Shown piece by piece: positions 50,743-50,859 of a stretch of 50,859 nucleotides of DNA; within the stretch, counting starts at the first letter, position 1; the number at the start of each line of letters is the position of its first letter. Source of the DNA: CAWDLX01 sp046728155 (lineage in GTDB: Bacteria; Actinomycetota; Actinomycetes; Mycobacteriales; Micromonosporaceae); the NCBI GenBank assembly GCA_046728155.1, contig JBKPDY010000078.1, positions 1-50,859 of the forward strand. Reading direction: 5' to 3'. The position numbers and the translations under genes were made by a program. The notes under the pieces are model-generated. The model had not been told where the DNA came from and did no database searches. It worked only from the letters and a program-made list of their open reading frames with translations.

Positions 50743-50859
50743 CCGAGCCGACAGCGAGCGAGCATCGCAGGGCCGTCAGGCCCAAGGAGCGGAACGAGCG
50801 CGGAGGCGAGGCGGCGTGACCGAGCCGACAGCGAGCGAGCATCGCAGGGCCGTCAGGCC
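50662..50859 (+). repeat. 77-bp repeat array at the gatD end, continuing past the window
   Basis: Units begin at 50662 (ATG), 50739 (GTG) and 50816 (GTG), each 77 bp apart; the third runs off the edge. Sequence is TGACCGAGCCGACAGCGAGC onward, nearly identical between units and close to the murG-murC copies. GGAGG precedes each GTG. They read in the direction of gatD. Confidence 0.9.
50739..50819 (+). CDS. Repeat-encoded mini-ORF after gatD
   Basis: 26 codons, GTG 50739 overlapping the gatD stop as GTGA and ending GTGA at 50816, where a further copy starts. The peptide begins VTEPTASEHRRAVRP and ends ERGGEAA. It is the same mini-ORF as in the murG-murC bridge. Confidence 0.5.
   Translation: MTEPTASEHRRAVRPKERNERGGEAA

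Overview
The window is high-GC actinobacterial chromosome. Gene content and order (mraZ to ftsZ, sepF, yggT, divIVA, a TraR/DksA protein, lspA, rluD, a ParA-like ATPase, dnaE, a DUF2567 protein, a LON-domain protein, hisD-hisC-hisB-priA, and a divergent murT-gatD pair) best fit a filamentous actinomycete near the Micromonosporales. That placement is inference from synteny and protein style; there is no rRNA here to confirm it.

Layout. Positions 1-10.6 kb are an accessory, partly decayed region. It holds a partial hypothetical gene at the left edge, an IS1380-type transposase remnant, short coding-like fragments, an M48 protease, a GNAT acetyltransferase, a lipoprotein, a chloramphenicol-phosphotransferase-like kinase, a 20-nt sequence matching a tRNA 3' end, a DinB/TIGR03086 protein, a small membrane protein and an HTH-FGE fusion. 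Positions 10.8-15.3 kb are a minus-strand histidine cluster (hisD-hisC-hisB-small membrane gene-priA) with hisH missing from its usual slot. Positions 15.4-18.1 kb hold a LON-domain protein, a DUF2567 membrane protein and a secreted-repeat lipoprotein. Positions 18.1-31.1 kb hold dnaE, a ParA-like ATPase, rluD, lspA, a DksA-like protein with a histone-H1-like tail, a cation/proton antiporter, divIVA, yggT, sepF and yggS. Positions 31.2-48.2 kb are a nearly complete division and cell-wall cluster on the minus strand (ftsZ, ftsQ, murC, murG, ftsW, murD, mraY, murF, murE, ftsI, an ftsL-like gene, rsmH, mraZ), mostly coupled by ATGA/GTGA overlaps. murT-gatD, which amidates lipid II, is divergent at the right edge.

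How they work together. The MurC-F/MraY/MurG/MurT-GatD set makes amidated lipid II. FtsW/FtsI polymerise and crosslink it at a ring built by FtsZ/SepF with FtsQ and FtsL. DivIVA marks growing poles. MraZ has a clear promoter-operator of its own.

Most unusual content. (1) Two families of tandem repeats, a 60-bp and a 77-bp unit, start exactly at a gene's TGA stop codon in five of six places (the sixth lies one frame off) and always read in the direction of that gene. Between hisD-hisC, murF-mraY and murG-murC they form open mini-ORFs that overlap the upstream stop and the downstream start, so the ribosome could pass through an insertion without losing coupling. At gatD the repeat has become a 26-residue C-terminal tail. 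(2) The mraZ-rsmH gap is packed with hairpins: nine GGAGGC/GCCTCC hairpins at 27-29 bp spacing with an 85-bp higher-order period, followed by several GGACCGG/CCGGTCC hairpins that can pair in alternative ways. (3) hisH has been replaced by about 430 bp with no recognisable gene.
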